From Saccharothrix sp. NRRL B-16348 (GTDB lineage Bacteria; Actinomycetota; Actinomycetes; Mycobacteriales; Pseudonocardiaceae): 54,494 nt of DNA. The DNA is taken from the NCBI RefSeq assembly GCF_001280085.1, contig NZ_LGED01000245.1, positions 1-54,494 on the forward strand. The letters are read 5' to 3'. The position numbers were made by a program, and so were the translations under genes. Below are positions 24,737 to 33,015 of this stretch, one piece after another; within the stretch, counting starts at the first letter, position 1; every line of letters begins with the position of its first letter. The notes beneath the pieces were generated by a model, which worked only from the letters and a program-made list of their open reading frames with translations, was not told the DNA's origin and made no database searches.

Positions 24737-25990
24737 ATGAGCGATTCCGGTTTCGTCCTGCGTCGACGGGGCCTGGTGTTGCCCGAGAGCACGGTCTCGC
24801 TCACCGAGATAACCGCGCGCCCCGGCCTGACGCAGCCGTTCGAGTTGTTCCGGTTGGTGGTGGAACTGCTGGTCGGCCGGGACGGGATGGTCCTGTTATC
24901 CGGTCCGGCCGACTGGCGTGAACTGCGCGGGCGACACCCGGACGCGGCGCCGTGGCGCGAAGCGTCGAAGCCCGCGAACCTGGCCCACTCGCTGGGACCG
25001 CGGTTCTCCTGCGTCCGCCTGGACGACCTGTTCCGCGACGAGCACGAGGATTTCGTCACCGTGGACGAGCACGGCGTGGTGGTACCCCGCGCCCAACGCG
25101 GTCGCCGATTACCGCACGGCCGCCCGCTGTTCATCCGATTCCCGGGTAACTTCCCGCTGGTCATCGGCTCGGACGACGCCATTCGCCGCCTGTTGCCCGA
25201 CCAGCGGTCACCGAACGTCCACCGCGCACGGGACACCCGCGTCGACTACTCCGCATTCCACCACCTGTGGCACGGCCCGCCGCCGGAGGAGTACTTCAGC
25301 GTCGACAACCTCGTCCAAGCGCGCGACGAGTGGCACACCCTCTTCCTGGCCTGCGGAATCGGGAAAACGCTCGGCCGCTCGCACGCGAAAGCCCTCCTCA
25401 ACGGTGACGCGCGGCACTTCGTCGGCACCCTGCTCGACGACGCCACCCCCGCCGACGGCGAGCACCCGATCGTCCTCGTCCCGGAACCGACGGACGCGCA
25501 GTGCGCCGCCGACATCTCGCCGCTGCTGCCGACCATGGACCGCGCCCGGTGGCTGGCCTTCCGCGCCGGCTACCTCTACCGCAGGCCCGCCGGCCAGGGC
25601 GTCCTCGACCTCGTGGAACACGGCGACGCCACCGGCTGGGCGCAGGCGGCCAGGGACGAGGACTGGACGCTGGCGAGGACCCTCGCCGACGCCCAACTCG
25701 CGGAGACCCAGCTCACCGACGCCCGGCTCACCGACGCCCGGCTCACCGAGGCGTGCGACCGGATCGACCGCAAGGCCCTGGTCGACCCGCCGACCATCCG
25801 CGAGGACGAACTGGCGCTGAACGTGGCCCGAGCCCTGGCCGGCACCGGGCAGGAAGCCGAGGCAGCCGCCCTGTGCCGCCGCGTGGTGGCCGAACGCGCC
25901 GCGCGCCTCGGCGCCGACCACCCGGACACCAGGGACGCGGCGGCGGCCGGTGACGCACCACATCCGAAACGGCGTTGGTGGCACCTCTGA
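24737..25990 (+). CDS. Hypothetical 417-aa protein with leucine-pentad repeat and TPR-like C terminus
   Basis: I do not recognise the family. Codon bias is strong and actinomycete-like across the whole frame, and a leaderless -10 supports ATG 24737. Residues 1-310 are a soluble mixed domain without a visible catalytic motif. Residues 318-337 hold four tandem pentads with central Leu (DAQLA, ETQLT, DARLT, DARLT). The last 80 residues (ARALAGTGQEAEAAALCRR, then LGADHPDT) resemble the final tetratricopeptide of actinobacterial NB-ARC/TPR proteins. It ends in a basic-aromatic tail, KRRWWHL. It may be a remnant or adaptor of a larger signalling protein. Confidence 0.8.
   Translation: MSDSGFVLRRRGLVLPESTVSLTEITARPGLTQPFELFRLVVELLVGRDGMVLLSGPADWRELRGRHPDAAPWREASKPANLAHSLGPRFSCVRLDDLFRDEHEDFVTVDEHGVVVPRAQRGRRLPHGRPLFIRFPGNFPLVIGSDDAIRRLLPDQRSPNVHRARDTRVDYSAFHHLWHGPPPEEYFSVDNLVQARDEWHTLFLACGIGKTLGRSHAKALLNGDARHFVGTLLDDATPADGEHPIVLVPEPTDAQCAADISPLLPTMDRARWLAFRAGYLYRRPAGQGVLDLVEHGDATGWAQAARDEDWTLARTLADAQLAETQLTDARLTDARLTEACDRIDRKALVDPPTIREDELALNVARALAGTGQEAEAAALCRRVVAERAARLGADHPDTRDAAAAGDAPHPKRRWWHL
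25688..25747 (+). repeat. Short in-frame 15-bp tandem repeat encoding xAxLx pentads
   Basis: The unit GACGCCCGGCTCACC occurs twice perfectly, with diverged copies on either side, encoding four pentads. The perfect copies imply recent slippage or unit duplication. Confidence 0.75.
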
Positions 25991-26258
25991 CCGGCGAAAA
26001 GCCCGATGACCACAATCATCACCCACGCCCGACCCTCCCCGGACGAAGATTCATATTTCACCCTCACCACGAAAAACGATCGATCGCCCGCGCCCGGGCG
26101 AAACGCGGCCGTTCGGGCACGATCCCGGCAACGGATATCATGGTGGTGATGCCTCGTGACGCGGAATGTGAATGCGGCCTCGGTTGCGCTGGGGTTGCGG
26201 GCCCGGATGGCCGCCCGCACGATGGGCAACCGACCGCCGACCGGGCGGGGATGTGGGA
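25991..26258. terminator. Intergenic region with a candidate hairpin terminator
   Basis: The 268-bp gap contains TCGCCCG-CGCC-CGGGCGA (26084-26101), a 7-bp stem with a 4-nt loop, placed to end transcription of the 417-aa gene. A TATCAT hexamer (26136-26141) could be the -10 of the GH3 gene. No coding frame is convincing here. Confidence 0.4.
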
Positions 26259-27464
26259 GTGAGCACTGTGCGAGGTGGCCGCAGGGTCGGCACGTCGGCG
26301 ATGCTGCTGTTCGTGGCGCTCGGCGCCCTGGTCGCCGGGTCGCTCGCCGTGGTGACCACCGCGCGCGACGACCGGCCGACGCAAGCCGCCGCCCTGTCGA
26401 CGTCGTCAGCCATGCCGTCACCCTCGTCGCCCACCTCGTCGTCCACCACGGTGGAGCCGCCCCCTCCGGTGGTGGACCCGTGCGCGGAGAAGATCGCCAC
26501 GCTGCCGATGCGGGCACGGCTGGCGCAGCTGCTCGTGGTCGGGGTCGACCCGCGCGGGCCCGCCGACGCCCTCACCGTGGTGCGGAACGAGCAGGTGGGC
26601 GGGATCTTCATCGGCGGTGACGACGTCGGCCTGCTCAGCGCCGGCGCGCTCGCGCCCGTGCACGCCGCGGCCTCCCTCCCGCTGACCGTCGCCGTGGACG
26701 ACGAGGGCGGACGGGTGCAGCGGATCGAAGCGCTCGACGGCTCGCTGCCCAGCGCCCGGCGGATGGCCGCCGACCTGTCACCCGACGAGGTCCGCGCGGT
26801 CGCCAACGACCGCGGGCTCGCCCTGCGCGAACGCGGCGTGACCACCGACCTGGCGCCGGTGCTGGACACCAGCGGCCAACCCGACCGCACGGTCATCGGC
26901 GACCGCTCGTTCAGCCCCGACCCGAACACCGCGCTCGGCTACGCGCTGGCGTTCGCCGAAGGGCTGCACAACGCGGGCGTCACGCCGGTCGTCAAGCACT
27001 TCCCCGGGCACGGCAACACGACCGGCGACTCGCACCTCGGCGCGGTCACCTCTCCCCCGCTGGACGCGCTGCGCGACACCGATCTCGTCCCGTACCGGCA
27101 CCTGCCGCGGTTCGGCGACGTCGTGGTGATGCTGGGGCACATCGACGTGCCCGGCCTGACCGGCGGCATGCCCGCCACCCTCAGCCCGGAGGCGTACGCG
27201 CTGCTGCGCGGCGAGTTCGGCTTCACCGGTCCCGCGATGACCGACGACCTGGGCGCGATGCGCGCGGTGACGGACCGGCTCGCGCTGCCCGACGCGGTCA
27301 CGCAGGCGCTCGTGGCCGGCGCGGACATCGCGCTGTGGTCGTCGGGTGGTCGCGTGGGCGAAGTGCTCGACCACCTGGAAGGCGCGGTGGCGTCGGGCGC
27401 CCTGCCGGCGCCACGCGTGGACGAGGCGGTCCGCCGGGTGCTGGCCGCGAAGCAGGTGTGCTGA
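26259..27464 (+). CDS. Glycoside hydrolase family 3, NagZ-like beta-N-acetylhexosaminidase, membrane-anchored or exported
   Basis: The 401-residue enzyme probably releases terminal N-acetylglucosamine from muropeptides or other glycans. GTG 26259 gives a short basic N terminus, a hydrophobic signal or anchor helix (residues 14-33) and a Ser/Thr/Pro-rich linker (about 48-65). An upstream in-frame start would add an unlikely extension. The GH3 TIM barrel carries KHFPGHGNTTGDSH (residues 246-259), the loop with the His/Asp acid-base pair of NagZ enzymes. It also has MTDDLGAM (327-334), in which the first Asp is the nucleophile position. The single-domain length matches NagZ rather than the larger two-domain beta-glucosidases. 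Confidence 0.92.
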   Translation: MSTVRGGRRVGTSAMLLFVALGALVAGSLAVVTTARDDRPTQAAALSTSSAMPSPSSPTSSSTTVEPPPPVVDPCAEKIATLPMRARLAQLLVVGVDPRGPADALTVVRNEQVGGIFIGGDDVGLLSAGALAPVHAAASLPLTVAVDDEGGRVQRIEALDGSLPSARRMAADLSPDEVRAVANDRGLALRERGVTTDLAPVLDTSGQPDRTVIGDRSFSPDPNTALGYALAFAEGLHNAGVTPVVKHFPGHGNTTGDSHLGAVTSPPLDALRDTDLVPYRHLPRFGDVVVMLGHIDVPGLTGGMPATLSPEAYALLRGEFGFTGPAMTDDLGAMRAVTDRLALPDAVTQALVAGADIALWSSGGRVGEVLDHLEGAVASGALPAPRVDEAVRRVLAAKQVC

Positions 27465-27534
27465 GTCACGTCAAGGGCCCGGTGAACGCCTCATATGCTG
27501 GCCGTCGACGTTCCGGCAGGGGGAGGCACCAGCA

Positions 27535-28296
27535 GTGCGATACGTGGCCATCGGCGACAGCTTCACCGAAGGGGTCGGCGACGAGCGCCCCGACGGCACG
27601 CCACGGGGTTGGGCCGACCTGGTGGCGGAGGGGCTGGCCGTCGCGCTCGGCGAGACCGTCCACTACGCCAACCTCGCCGTCCGGGGCCGCCTGCTGGAGC
27701 CGATCGCCACCGAGCAGCTCGACGCGGCGCTGGCCCTGTCGCCCGCGCCCACGCTGGTCACCCTCAACGGCGGCGGCAACGACATGATGCGGCCCGGGGT
27801 CGACCTGGTGCGGCTGGTCCGGCTGACCGAGCAGGCGGTGCGGCGGTGCGCGTCGGCCGGGGTGCGGTTGGTGCTGCTCAGCGGGGCCGACCCGTCGCGG
27901 CGGCTGCCGTTCGGCCGCACCGTCCACCGCCGCGGCGAGCTGCTGACCGCCGCGATCGCCAAGCTGGCCGCGCGGCACGACGTCCTGCTGGTCGACGCGT
28001 TCAACGACGTCGAGGTCCGCCGGGCCGAGTACTGGTCACCGGACCGGCTGCACCTCAACGCCGCCGGCCACCGCCGGGTCGCGTCCCTCGTGCTCATGGC
28101 GCTCGGGCACGTCACGGAGGCGCACGCGGTCGACCCGGGCCCCGCCGCCCGCCGCAGCCTGCGCGCCGAGACCCGCTACTACCGCGAACACGTCCTGCCC
28201 TGGGTGAACCGCCGGCTCCGGGGCATCTCGTCCGGTGACGACGTGACCGGCAAGCACCCCGACTGGGTGCCCGTCGAAGCCAGGCCGCGCGTCTGA
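27535..28296 (+). CDS. SGNH/GDSL-family hydrolase
   Basis: The 253-residue esterase/lipase-type enzyme starts at GTG 27535, eight bases after GGGGGAGG; earlier in-frame codons read as the shadow of the GH3 gene. Block I is AIGDSFTEG with the nucleophilic Ser9, block III is NGGGND, and block V is SPDRLHLNAAGH with the Asp-x-x-His pair. No signal peptide is visible, so it is likely cytosolic. The C-terminal 50 residues (YYREHVLPWVNRRLRG) are an extra helical tail common in actinomycete homologues. The substrate is unknown. A TATGCT (27494-27499) is a plausible -10. Confidence 0.9.
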   Translation: MRYVAIGDSFTEGVGDERPDGTPRGWADLVAEGLAVALGETVHYANLAVRGRLLEPIATEQLDAALALSPAPTLVTLNGGGNDMMRPGVDLVRLVRLTEQAVRRCASAGVRLVLLSGADPSRRLPFGRTVHRRGELLTAAIAKLAARHDVLLVDAFNDVEVRRAEYWSPDRLHLNAAGHRRVASLVLMALGHVTEAHAVDPGPAARRSLRAETRYYREHVLPWVNRRLRGISSGDDVTGKHPDWVPVEARPRV

Positions 28297-28373
28297 GCCA
28301 CCGTTGCGCCGGGGTGCCGACTGCCGCCATGATGGCGTTTCGTCAGTACTCGACCAACAATGGTGGTGGTCTG

Positions 28374-29534
28374 GTGAACAAGTACCGGATGGTGATCGCC
28401 GGACTGGCGGCGGCGCTCGTCGCGAGCATCGCTCCCGCGGCGCCCGCGCAGGCGGCGACGACGTTGCCCGCGGCGAACTTCCGCCTGAAGGCCACCGCCT
28501 ACTCGGGGCTGATCGACGACCTGGACGCCGCGCTGCCCAACGTCAGCGTGCCGACCGTCGTCGGCGACGGCAACCGCGCCGCCACCTCCTGCTCCCCCGC
28601 GGCGGCCAACCGCGTCGCCGCGTTCTGCTGGAACAACGGTGACGACGACGTCGCGTATTGGATGCCCCAGGGCATCACGACGACCGCCGACGCGTACGGC
28701 GAGGCGACCTACGAGGGTTCTACCGCGGTCCTGGTCAGCTGGTACGACAACGGCACGGACGGGATCGACCGGGGCATCCGGGTCTCGTTCGTCGACTACG
28801 CCCCGCCGTCCGCGCCGACCTACCGCCACGTGCTGCTCGTCGAGCCGTACACCAACAGCGCCGGGCAGGCCTCGTTCCGGCCGATCAACCTGCACGCCGG
28901 CGGCATGTTCTGGTACGGCCACTACCTCTACGTCGCCTCCACCAGCAGCGGGTTCCGCGTGTTCGACATGCGGCACCTCTGGCAGACCAGCACCACGAAC
29001 GGCTCGGCGATCGGCCGCCAGGCCGACGGCAGCTACCAGGCCTACGGCTACAAGTACGTGCTGCCGCAGGCGTTCGCCTACAACCAGTCGACCACCAACG
29101 GGCACGCGGCCATCCGGTTCTCGTTCGCCTCGCTGGACCGCACCAGCACCCCGGACAGCGTGATCGTCGGCGAGTACGCCAACCCCGGCGCGGGCAGCAG
29201 GCTCTTCCGCTTCCCCATCGACTACACCACCCGCATGCTCACCACCTCCTCCGACGGCTACGCCCGCGCGAGCGAGGCCTACGAGGTGTCGGTGCAGAGC
29301 ATGCAGGGCGCGACCGCGATCAACGGCAAGTTCTACCTCTCCACCAGCGACGGCAGCGGCAACGCGGGCGACCTGGCCACGTTCACGCCGGGAGGCTCCG
29401 TCGTCATGCACTACGACGTGCTGCCGATCGGGCCGGAGGACTTCTCGTACTGGCCAGCCAAGGGCCAGCTCTGGTCGCTGACCGAGTACGCCGGCAACCG
29501 TTCGGTGTTCGCGGTCCGCGCCTCCGCGTACTAG
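28374..29534 (+). CDS. Secreted protein of unknown function
   Basis: The 386-residue protein begins at GTG 28374, giving a classic Sec signal (residues 1-27, hydrophobic core MVIAGLAAALVASIAP, cleavage after AQA). An upstream ATG (28332) would add a poor extension. The mature part is Tyr/Ser/Thr-rich with repeated beta-strand-like segments (for example HYLYVASTSSGFRVFDM and KFYLSTSDGSG), compatible with a beta-propeller. Two Cys residues, in SCSPAAAN and AFCWNN, may form a disulfide. No catalytic motif is recognised. Confidence 0.85.
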   Translation: MNKYRMVIAGLAAALVASIAPAAPAQAATTLPAANFRLKATAYSGLIDDLDAALPNVSVPTVVGDGNRAATSCSPAAANRVAAFCWNNGDDDVAYWMPQGITTTADAYGEATYEGSTAVLVSWYDNGTDGIDRGIRVSFVDYAPPSAPTYRHVLLVEPYTNSAGQASFRPINLHAGGMFWYGHYLYVASTSSGFRVFDMRHLWQTSTTNGSAIGRQADGSYQAYGYKYVLPQAFAYNQSTTNGHAAIRFSFASLDRTSTPDSVIVGEYANPGAGSRLFRFPIDYTTRMLTTSSDGYARASEAYEVSVQSMQGATAINGKFYLSTSDGSGNAGDLATFTPGGSVVMHYDVLPIGPEDFSYWPAKGQLWSLTEYAGNRSVFAVRASAY

Positions 29535-29568
29535 GCCGTACCTCATCGCGACTGCACGGTGTGCCGGG

Positions 29569-29970
29569 TCAGGGTGCGGCCGACGGAAGGTCCATGATGC
29601 CGGTGGCTTGCGACCAGGCACAACGCCACGTGCCGCTCGCATTGGTGTAGACGTCGGTGTGCCAGGCATCGTGCCGCGGGATGTCCGCGCCGTCGACGGT
29701 GAGTTCGATGACGCACCGGTAGCGGAGGACGACGACGTCGGTGCCGACGATGGCGTCCACGTCGCCGATCAGCTCCAGTTCGCGGTAGGCGACCCGCCCG
29801 GTGGTGAGGAGATCCAGGTATTCAGCCTTCGTCCACACGGTGCCGGTCGGGTTGCACAACCGGTACTCCGCGGCGTGCAAGCGGTCGAAGGCGCCGCGAT
29901 CCACGTCGAGGAGACATCGGATCCGATCCTGCTCAGCCTTGATCACCTGGCCGGCCACGTCGTCGGTCAT
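29569..29970 (-). CDS. NTF2-like / SnoaL-like family protein (nuclear transport factor 2 fold)
   Basis: The 133-residue protein has the order and spacing of small NTF2-fold proteins. An N-terminal helix (IKAEQDRIRCLLDVD) is followed by the LHAAEYRLCNPTGTVWTKAEYLDLL block, then strands ending in WRCAWSQATGI. Such proteins are steroid-isomerase-like enzymes or binding proteins; none can be specified here. ATG 29970 follows AGGAGCGGG. Confidence 0.82.
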   Translation of the reverse strand: MTDDVAGQVIKAEQDRIRCLLDVDRGAFDRLHAAEYRLCNPTGTVWTKAEYLDLLTTGRVAYRELELIGDVDAIVGTDVVVLRYRCVIELTVDGADIPRHDAWHTDVYTNASGTWRCAWSQATGIMDLPSAAP

Positions 29971-30029
29971 ACCCGCTCCTATTCACTCGTTCGGCGCTGG
30001 TCGGCGACACGTGCGCCGGGCGAACGTCG

Positions 30030-31004
30030 TCACAGGGTCAGCAGCGCCCGGTCCTCCAGCGTGCCCAGCAGCAGGTAGGACGGCGTGAAGCCCGGCGGGA
30101 CCGCGAAGCAGAGCAGCGCGGTGCGGGTTGCCGGACCGGACGTCTCGGTGAGCGCACCGGGGGCGCCCGCGCAGTCATCCACGCGGGTCGGTGCGCCGTG
30201 CTCGTCGGCCACCAACCGCACCGCGACCGGCTCGCCCGCGGCCGACCTGGTCTCCTCGACCACCACGGTCAGCACCTCGAACTCGCTCAACCACTGCGCC
30301 GCGCCCTCCGGTGCGCCGCGCCGGACTTCGAGCACGCGGACCGCGGCGTCCCCGGACCGCGCGACCCCGCCCCGCTCGGCCACCGGAGGCGGAGCACCCG
30401 TCCGCAGTTCCACCTGCGACAGGTCGGTCACCGGCACGGTCGTCGCGCTGTCGAACGCCCCACGGCCCAAACCGCTCGGCGCGAGCACGATTGCCGCGGC
30501 GAACGCCGCACCCGCCAAGGGGTACAACGCCGTCTTGAACCCCCACGCGTTCCGCCGCCCGGCCTGGACCAGCACCCAGCCCGCGACCAGCACCGCTGCC
30601 GCGCCCGCCGGCATCAGCACGGCCTTCGCCGCCCGGTCGTGGAACTTCACCAGGCCGCCATCGGCCACGCGCACCGCCAGCACCCGGTCGGTCAGCGACG
30701 ACAGCCGCACCACCACCGGATCGGCGAGACCGAACTCCTCCTCGCCGGGCAACCGCATCGCCCGCCCGCCCTCGGCCACCGCCTCGGAGGTCCAGGTCGT
30801 CGAAGGCCCGTTCTGGCCCTCCGACGTCTCGGAGTCGTGCACGGTGACCACGGCCCGCACCTCGTAGGACCCGGCGACGGCCTCCGCGAACCAGCGTCCG
30901 CTGAATGCGGCGACCACACCCAGCGCGGCCCCGACCACCAGCAGCACCGCTGCCGCCACGACCTTGCGCCTGTCGACCTCCGACGGTTCCCGCAGCAGGA
31001 CCAC
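30030..31004 (-). CDS. Membrane protein of unknown function
   Basis: The 324-residue protein starts at GTG 31004, after GGGGAGGGG. One hydrophobic helix (about residues 16-34) precedes an extracytoplasmic-looking segment. Two further helices follow (about 127-147 and 156-175), then a soluble Gly/Ala/Val-rich C-terminal half of about 145 residues. There is no known motif. It is divergent from the helix-turn-helix gene at 31114. Confidence 0.82.
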   Translation of the reverse strand: MVLLREPSEVDRRKVVAAAVLLVVGAALGVVAAFSGRWFAEAVAGSYEVRAVVTVHDSETSEGQNGPSTTWTSEAVAEGGRAMRLPGEEEFGLADPVVVRLSSLTDRVLAVRVADGGLVKFHDRAAKAVLMPAGAAAVLVAGWVLVQAGRRNAWGFKTALYPLAGAAFAAAIVLAPSGLGRGAFDSATTVPVTDLSQVELRTGAPPPVAERGGVARSGDAAVRVLEVRRGAPEGAAQWLSEFEVLTVVVEETRSAAGEPVAVRLVADEHGAPTRVDDCAGAPGALTETSGPATRTALLCFAVPPGFTPSYLLLGTLEDRALLTL

Positions 31005-31082
31005 CGCAACCCCTCCCCCAAAGCGATCAAGCCCAGCGTAGTGACGTTGAGGAGCGGCGTACGGGACTTACGCAACCTTCGC

Positions 31083-31088
31083 TATAGT
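31083..31088 (+). promoter_or_regulatory. -10 candidate for the HTH-phosphatase operon
   Basis: TATAGT lies 26 bp before ATG 31114 in a relatively AT-rich spot (CGCTATAGTTGG). No good -35 is at the right distance, which is common in actinomycetes. Confidence 0.5.
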
Positions 31089-31113
31089 TGGCCTTCATGC
31101 GGAGCGATACGTA

Positions 31114-31539
31114 ATGATGACTCAGGATTGGTACTCGATCGAGCAGGTCGCCGAGCGCCTCGGCCTGCACGTGGCCACGGTCCGGGGCTACGTGCGGGAC
31201 GGCCGGCTGAACGCGGTGCGCATCGGGAAGCAGTACCGCGTCGCCCGAGCCGACTTCGAGGCCCTGACCGGTCGGCCCGCCGACCCCGGCGAGCGCGAAC
31301 GGCGGCTCGACGTCTCCGCGGTCTTGGACGTCGACGGCATCGACGCCGAGACCGCGGACCGGATCACCACCCTGCTCAACGGCCTGCCGACGGGTCCGCG
31401 GGGCAAGCCGGTGCTGCACCTGCACGCGGTGCACGACGCGGAGCGAGCCCGGCTGAAGGTGCTCACCACGGGCGAGGCGCGGGCCACCGCGGAAGTCCTG
31501 CGGCTGGTCGCCGCGCTGGTGGAGGAGGAGACGGCATGA
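31114..31539 (+). CDS. Excisionase-type helix-turn-helix DNA-binding protein
   Basis: The 141-residue protein has an N-terminal HTH_17/MerR-like winged helix (YSIEQVAERLGLHVATVR, then GRLNAVRIGKQYRVARADF). A predicted helical C-terminal region (residues 65-141) could be a dimerisation or ligand domain. ATG 31114 has GGAG nine bases upstream. Its stop overlaps the start of the phosphatase gene (ATGA), so the two are translationally coupled. There is no integrase nearby, so despite the fold I do not call it a phage excisionase; a local regulator is more likely. Confidence 0.87.
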   Translation: MMTQDWYSIEQVAERLGLHVATVRGYVRDGRLNAVRIGKQYRVARADFEALTGRPADPGERERRLDVSAVLDVDGIDAETADRITTLLNGLPTGPRGKPVLHLHAVHDAERARLKVLTTGEARATAEVLRLVAALVEEETA

Positions 31540-32027
31540 GCGAGCCGTTCATGGGAGCCATCGCACTGCCGGACGGCACGGTCGTCCGCGGGCGTGGCCG
31601 GCGCGAACCCCTCCCGGCGGGCCCGCCGCCGGACTTCGGCCTCTACCTGGGCCACCCGCCCGACGCCCGGCACGGCGGCCTCGGCCGGCTGCTCCGCCGG
31701 CGTGCCCCGTGGCAGCCCGACTGGCCCGCGGACTGGATCGCCTGGCCGGACTTCCGCACGCCGCGCGACCACCGGCACGCGGCCGCGAAGATCACCGCCG
31801 CGTACCGCCTCGCCCGCTCCGGGCGGCGCGTCGAGGTCGCGTGCACGGGCGGCACCGGCCGGACGGGCACCGTGATCGCCTGCATGGCGGTCCTGGCCGG
31901 CCACCCCGCCGACGACGCGGTCGCCTGGACCCGCCGCCACTACCGCCCACGCGCGGTCGAGACGCCGGGTCAGCGGCGGTGGATCGCCTGGTTCGCCCAC
32001 CACCACGACAGCTCCGAGGCGACGTGA
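31536..32027 (+). CDS. Protein tyrosine phosphatase-like protein
   Basis: The 163-residue protein carries the Cx5R phosphate-binding loop ACTGGTGRTGT (Cys103, Arg109) and an upstream WPDFRTP (residues 70-76), which matches the WPD loop that supplies the general-acid Asp72 in classical phosphatases. It should therefore be active on phosphotyrosine or a related phosphoester. The ATG lies inside the upstream gene's stop (ATGA). It ends 16 bp before the convergent trypsin-like gene. Confidence 0.87.
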   Translation: MSEPFMGAIALPDGTVVRGRGRREPLPAGPPPDFGLYLGHPPDARHGGLGRLLRRRAPWQPDWPADWIAWPDFRTPRDHRHAAAKITAAYRLARSGRRVEVACTGGTGRTGTVIACMAVLAGHPADDAVAWTRRHYRPRAVETPGQRRWIAWFAHHHDSSEAT

Positions 32028-32043
32028 GCCCGGAGACCAGCCC

Positions 32044-33015
32044 TCAGGGCCGGACGGCGCCCGGCACTGTCCACAGCCACTGCTCGTACGACGCCACGCG
32101 GGTGTAGACGCCGCCGTCGCCGCACGGGCGCAGCGACGACGCCGTGGCCCGGGACGTCGCGCCGGCGAGGAACCACCGGCCGCCCGACTGGACGTAGGCG
32201 GGGCCGCCGCTGTCGCCGTTGCAGCTGTCCCGGTCCAGGAACGGCGCGCCGGCCACGAACTCCGTGGCCGCGTCCGCACCGTAGCGCGGGTGGTCGCTCG
32301 CGATCGGCACGTCCACCATCCGCCTACGTCCGTAGCCGCCGCTGCTGTGCACGTCGGTGTTCCCATAGCCCGCGAGCCGCACGAACGCGGCGGCGGCGAC
32401 CTGGTCGGGCGTCGCGATCGGGCGCGGCGTGACCGAGGCGGGGCGCGCGAGCACCAGCACCGCGATGTCGCCGGTCGGCCTCGGCGGGCGGTAGTCGGGG
32501 TGCGCGAGCGCGGTCTCGACGCGGATCACCTCGCCGTCCTCGGGGAACTCCACGTCCTTGCCGATGAACACGCGGGCCGCGCACCCGCCGTCCACGCAGT
32601 GCCCGGCGGTGACGACGACGTTCGGCGAGACGAGCGTGCCCGAGCAGCACCACGCGTCGGCGTTGCCGATGGCCACGCACTCCGGGAAGTCGGCCGTCGG
32701 CACGCCGCCGATGATGCGGGCGTGGTCGCCGACCACGGCACGCATGTTGGCCAGGTACACCGGGTCGGTGAAGATGCTGTCGGTCGGCGGCTCCGTGGCG
32801 ACGGCCGACCTGGTCAGGGGCGACACGCCGCGGCGGAGCAGCGAGCGGGCCAGGCGGTAGCCGTCGGCACCGCCGGCGGTGAGGAAGCCGTCGACCTGGT
32901 TCGCGAACGCGTGGTACACCAGCACGAACCGCTGCTCGTCGTCCCCCGCGATCATCCGCGCGAGCTGCGCCACGGCGTCCATGGGGTCCTGCGGTCGTTC
33001 AGTCGTGGTGGTCAT
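32044..33015 (-). CDS. Cytosolic trypsin-like serine protease with zymogen-type activation site
   Basis: The 323-residue S1A-fold protease has His139 (TAGHC), Asp183 (DIAVLVL) and Ser269 (GDSGGP) as the triad. Asp263, six residues before the Ser, is the S1-pocket residue of trypsin, so cleavage after Arg/Lys is expected. Mature-type sequence begins after Arg100 with Ile-Ile-Gly-Gly, the conserved activation site. The 100 residues before it are not a signal peptide; they look like a soluble helical domain (DAVAQLARMIAGDDE). The protein is probably a cytosolic zymogen, unusual for this family. Its ATG lies inside the metallopeptidase gene (17-bp overlap, AAAGG seven bases upstream). It is last in a four-gene operon with a CHAT protease that could activate it (inference). 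Confidence 0.92.
   Translation of the reverse strand: MTTTTERPQDPMDAVAQLARMIAGDDEQRFVLVYHAFANQVDGFLTAGGADGYRLARSLLRRGVSPLTRSAVATEPPTDSIFTDPVYLANMRAVVGDHARIIGGVPTADFPECVAIGNADAWCCSGTLVSPNVVVTAGHCVDGGCAARVFIGKDVEFPEDGEVIRVETALAHPDYRPPRPTGDIAVLVLARPASVTPRPIATPDQVAAAAFVRLAGYGNTDVHSSGGYGRRRMVDVPIASDHPRYGADAATEFVAGAPFLDRDSCNGDSGGPAYVQSGGRWFLAGATSRATASSLRPCGDGGVYTRVASYEQWLWTVPGAVRP

Noticed and set aside
30198..31535. Extended start for the phosphatase gene
   Set aside because: The upstream part is antisense to the 30030-31004 membrane gene and off-frame in the HTH gene; ATG 31536 is coupled by ATGA.
31114..31539. Phage excisionase / prophage or integrative element
   Set aside because: The helix-turn-helix fold matches, but there is no integrase, attachment-site repeat or tRNA nearby.
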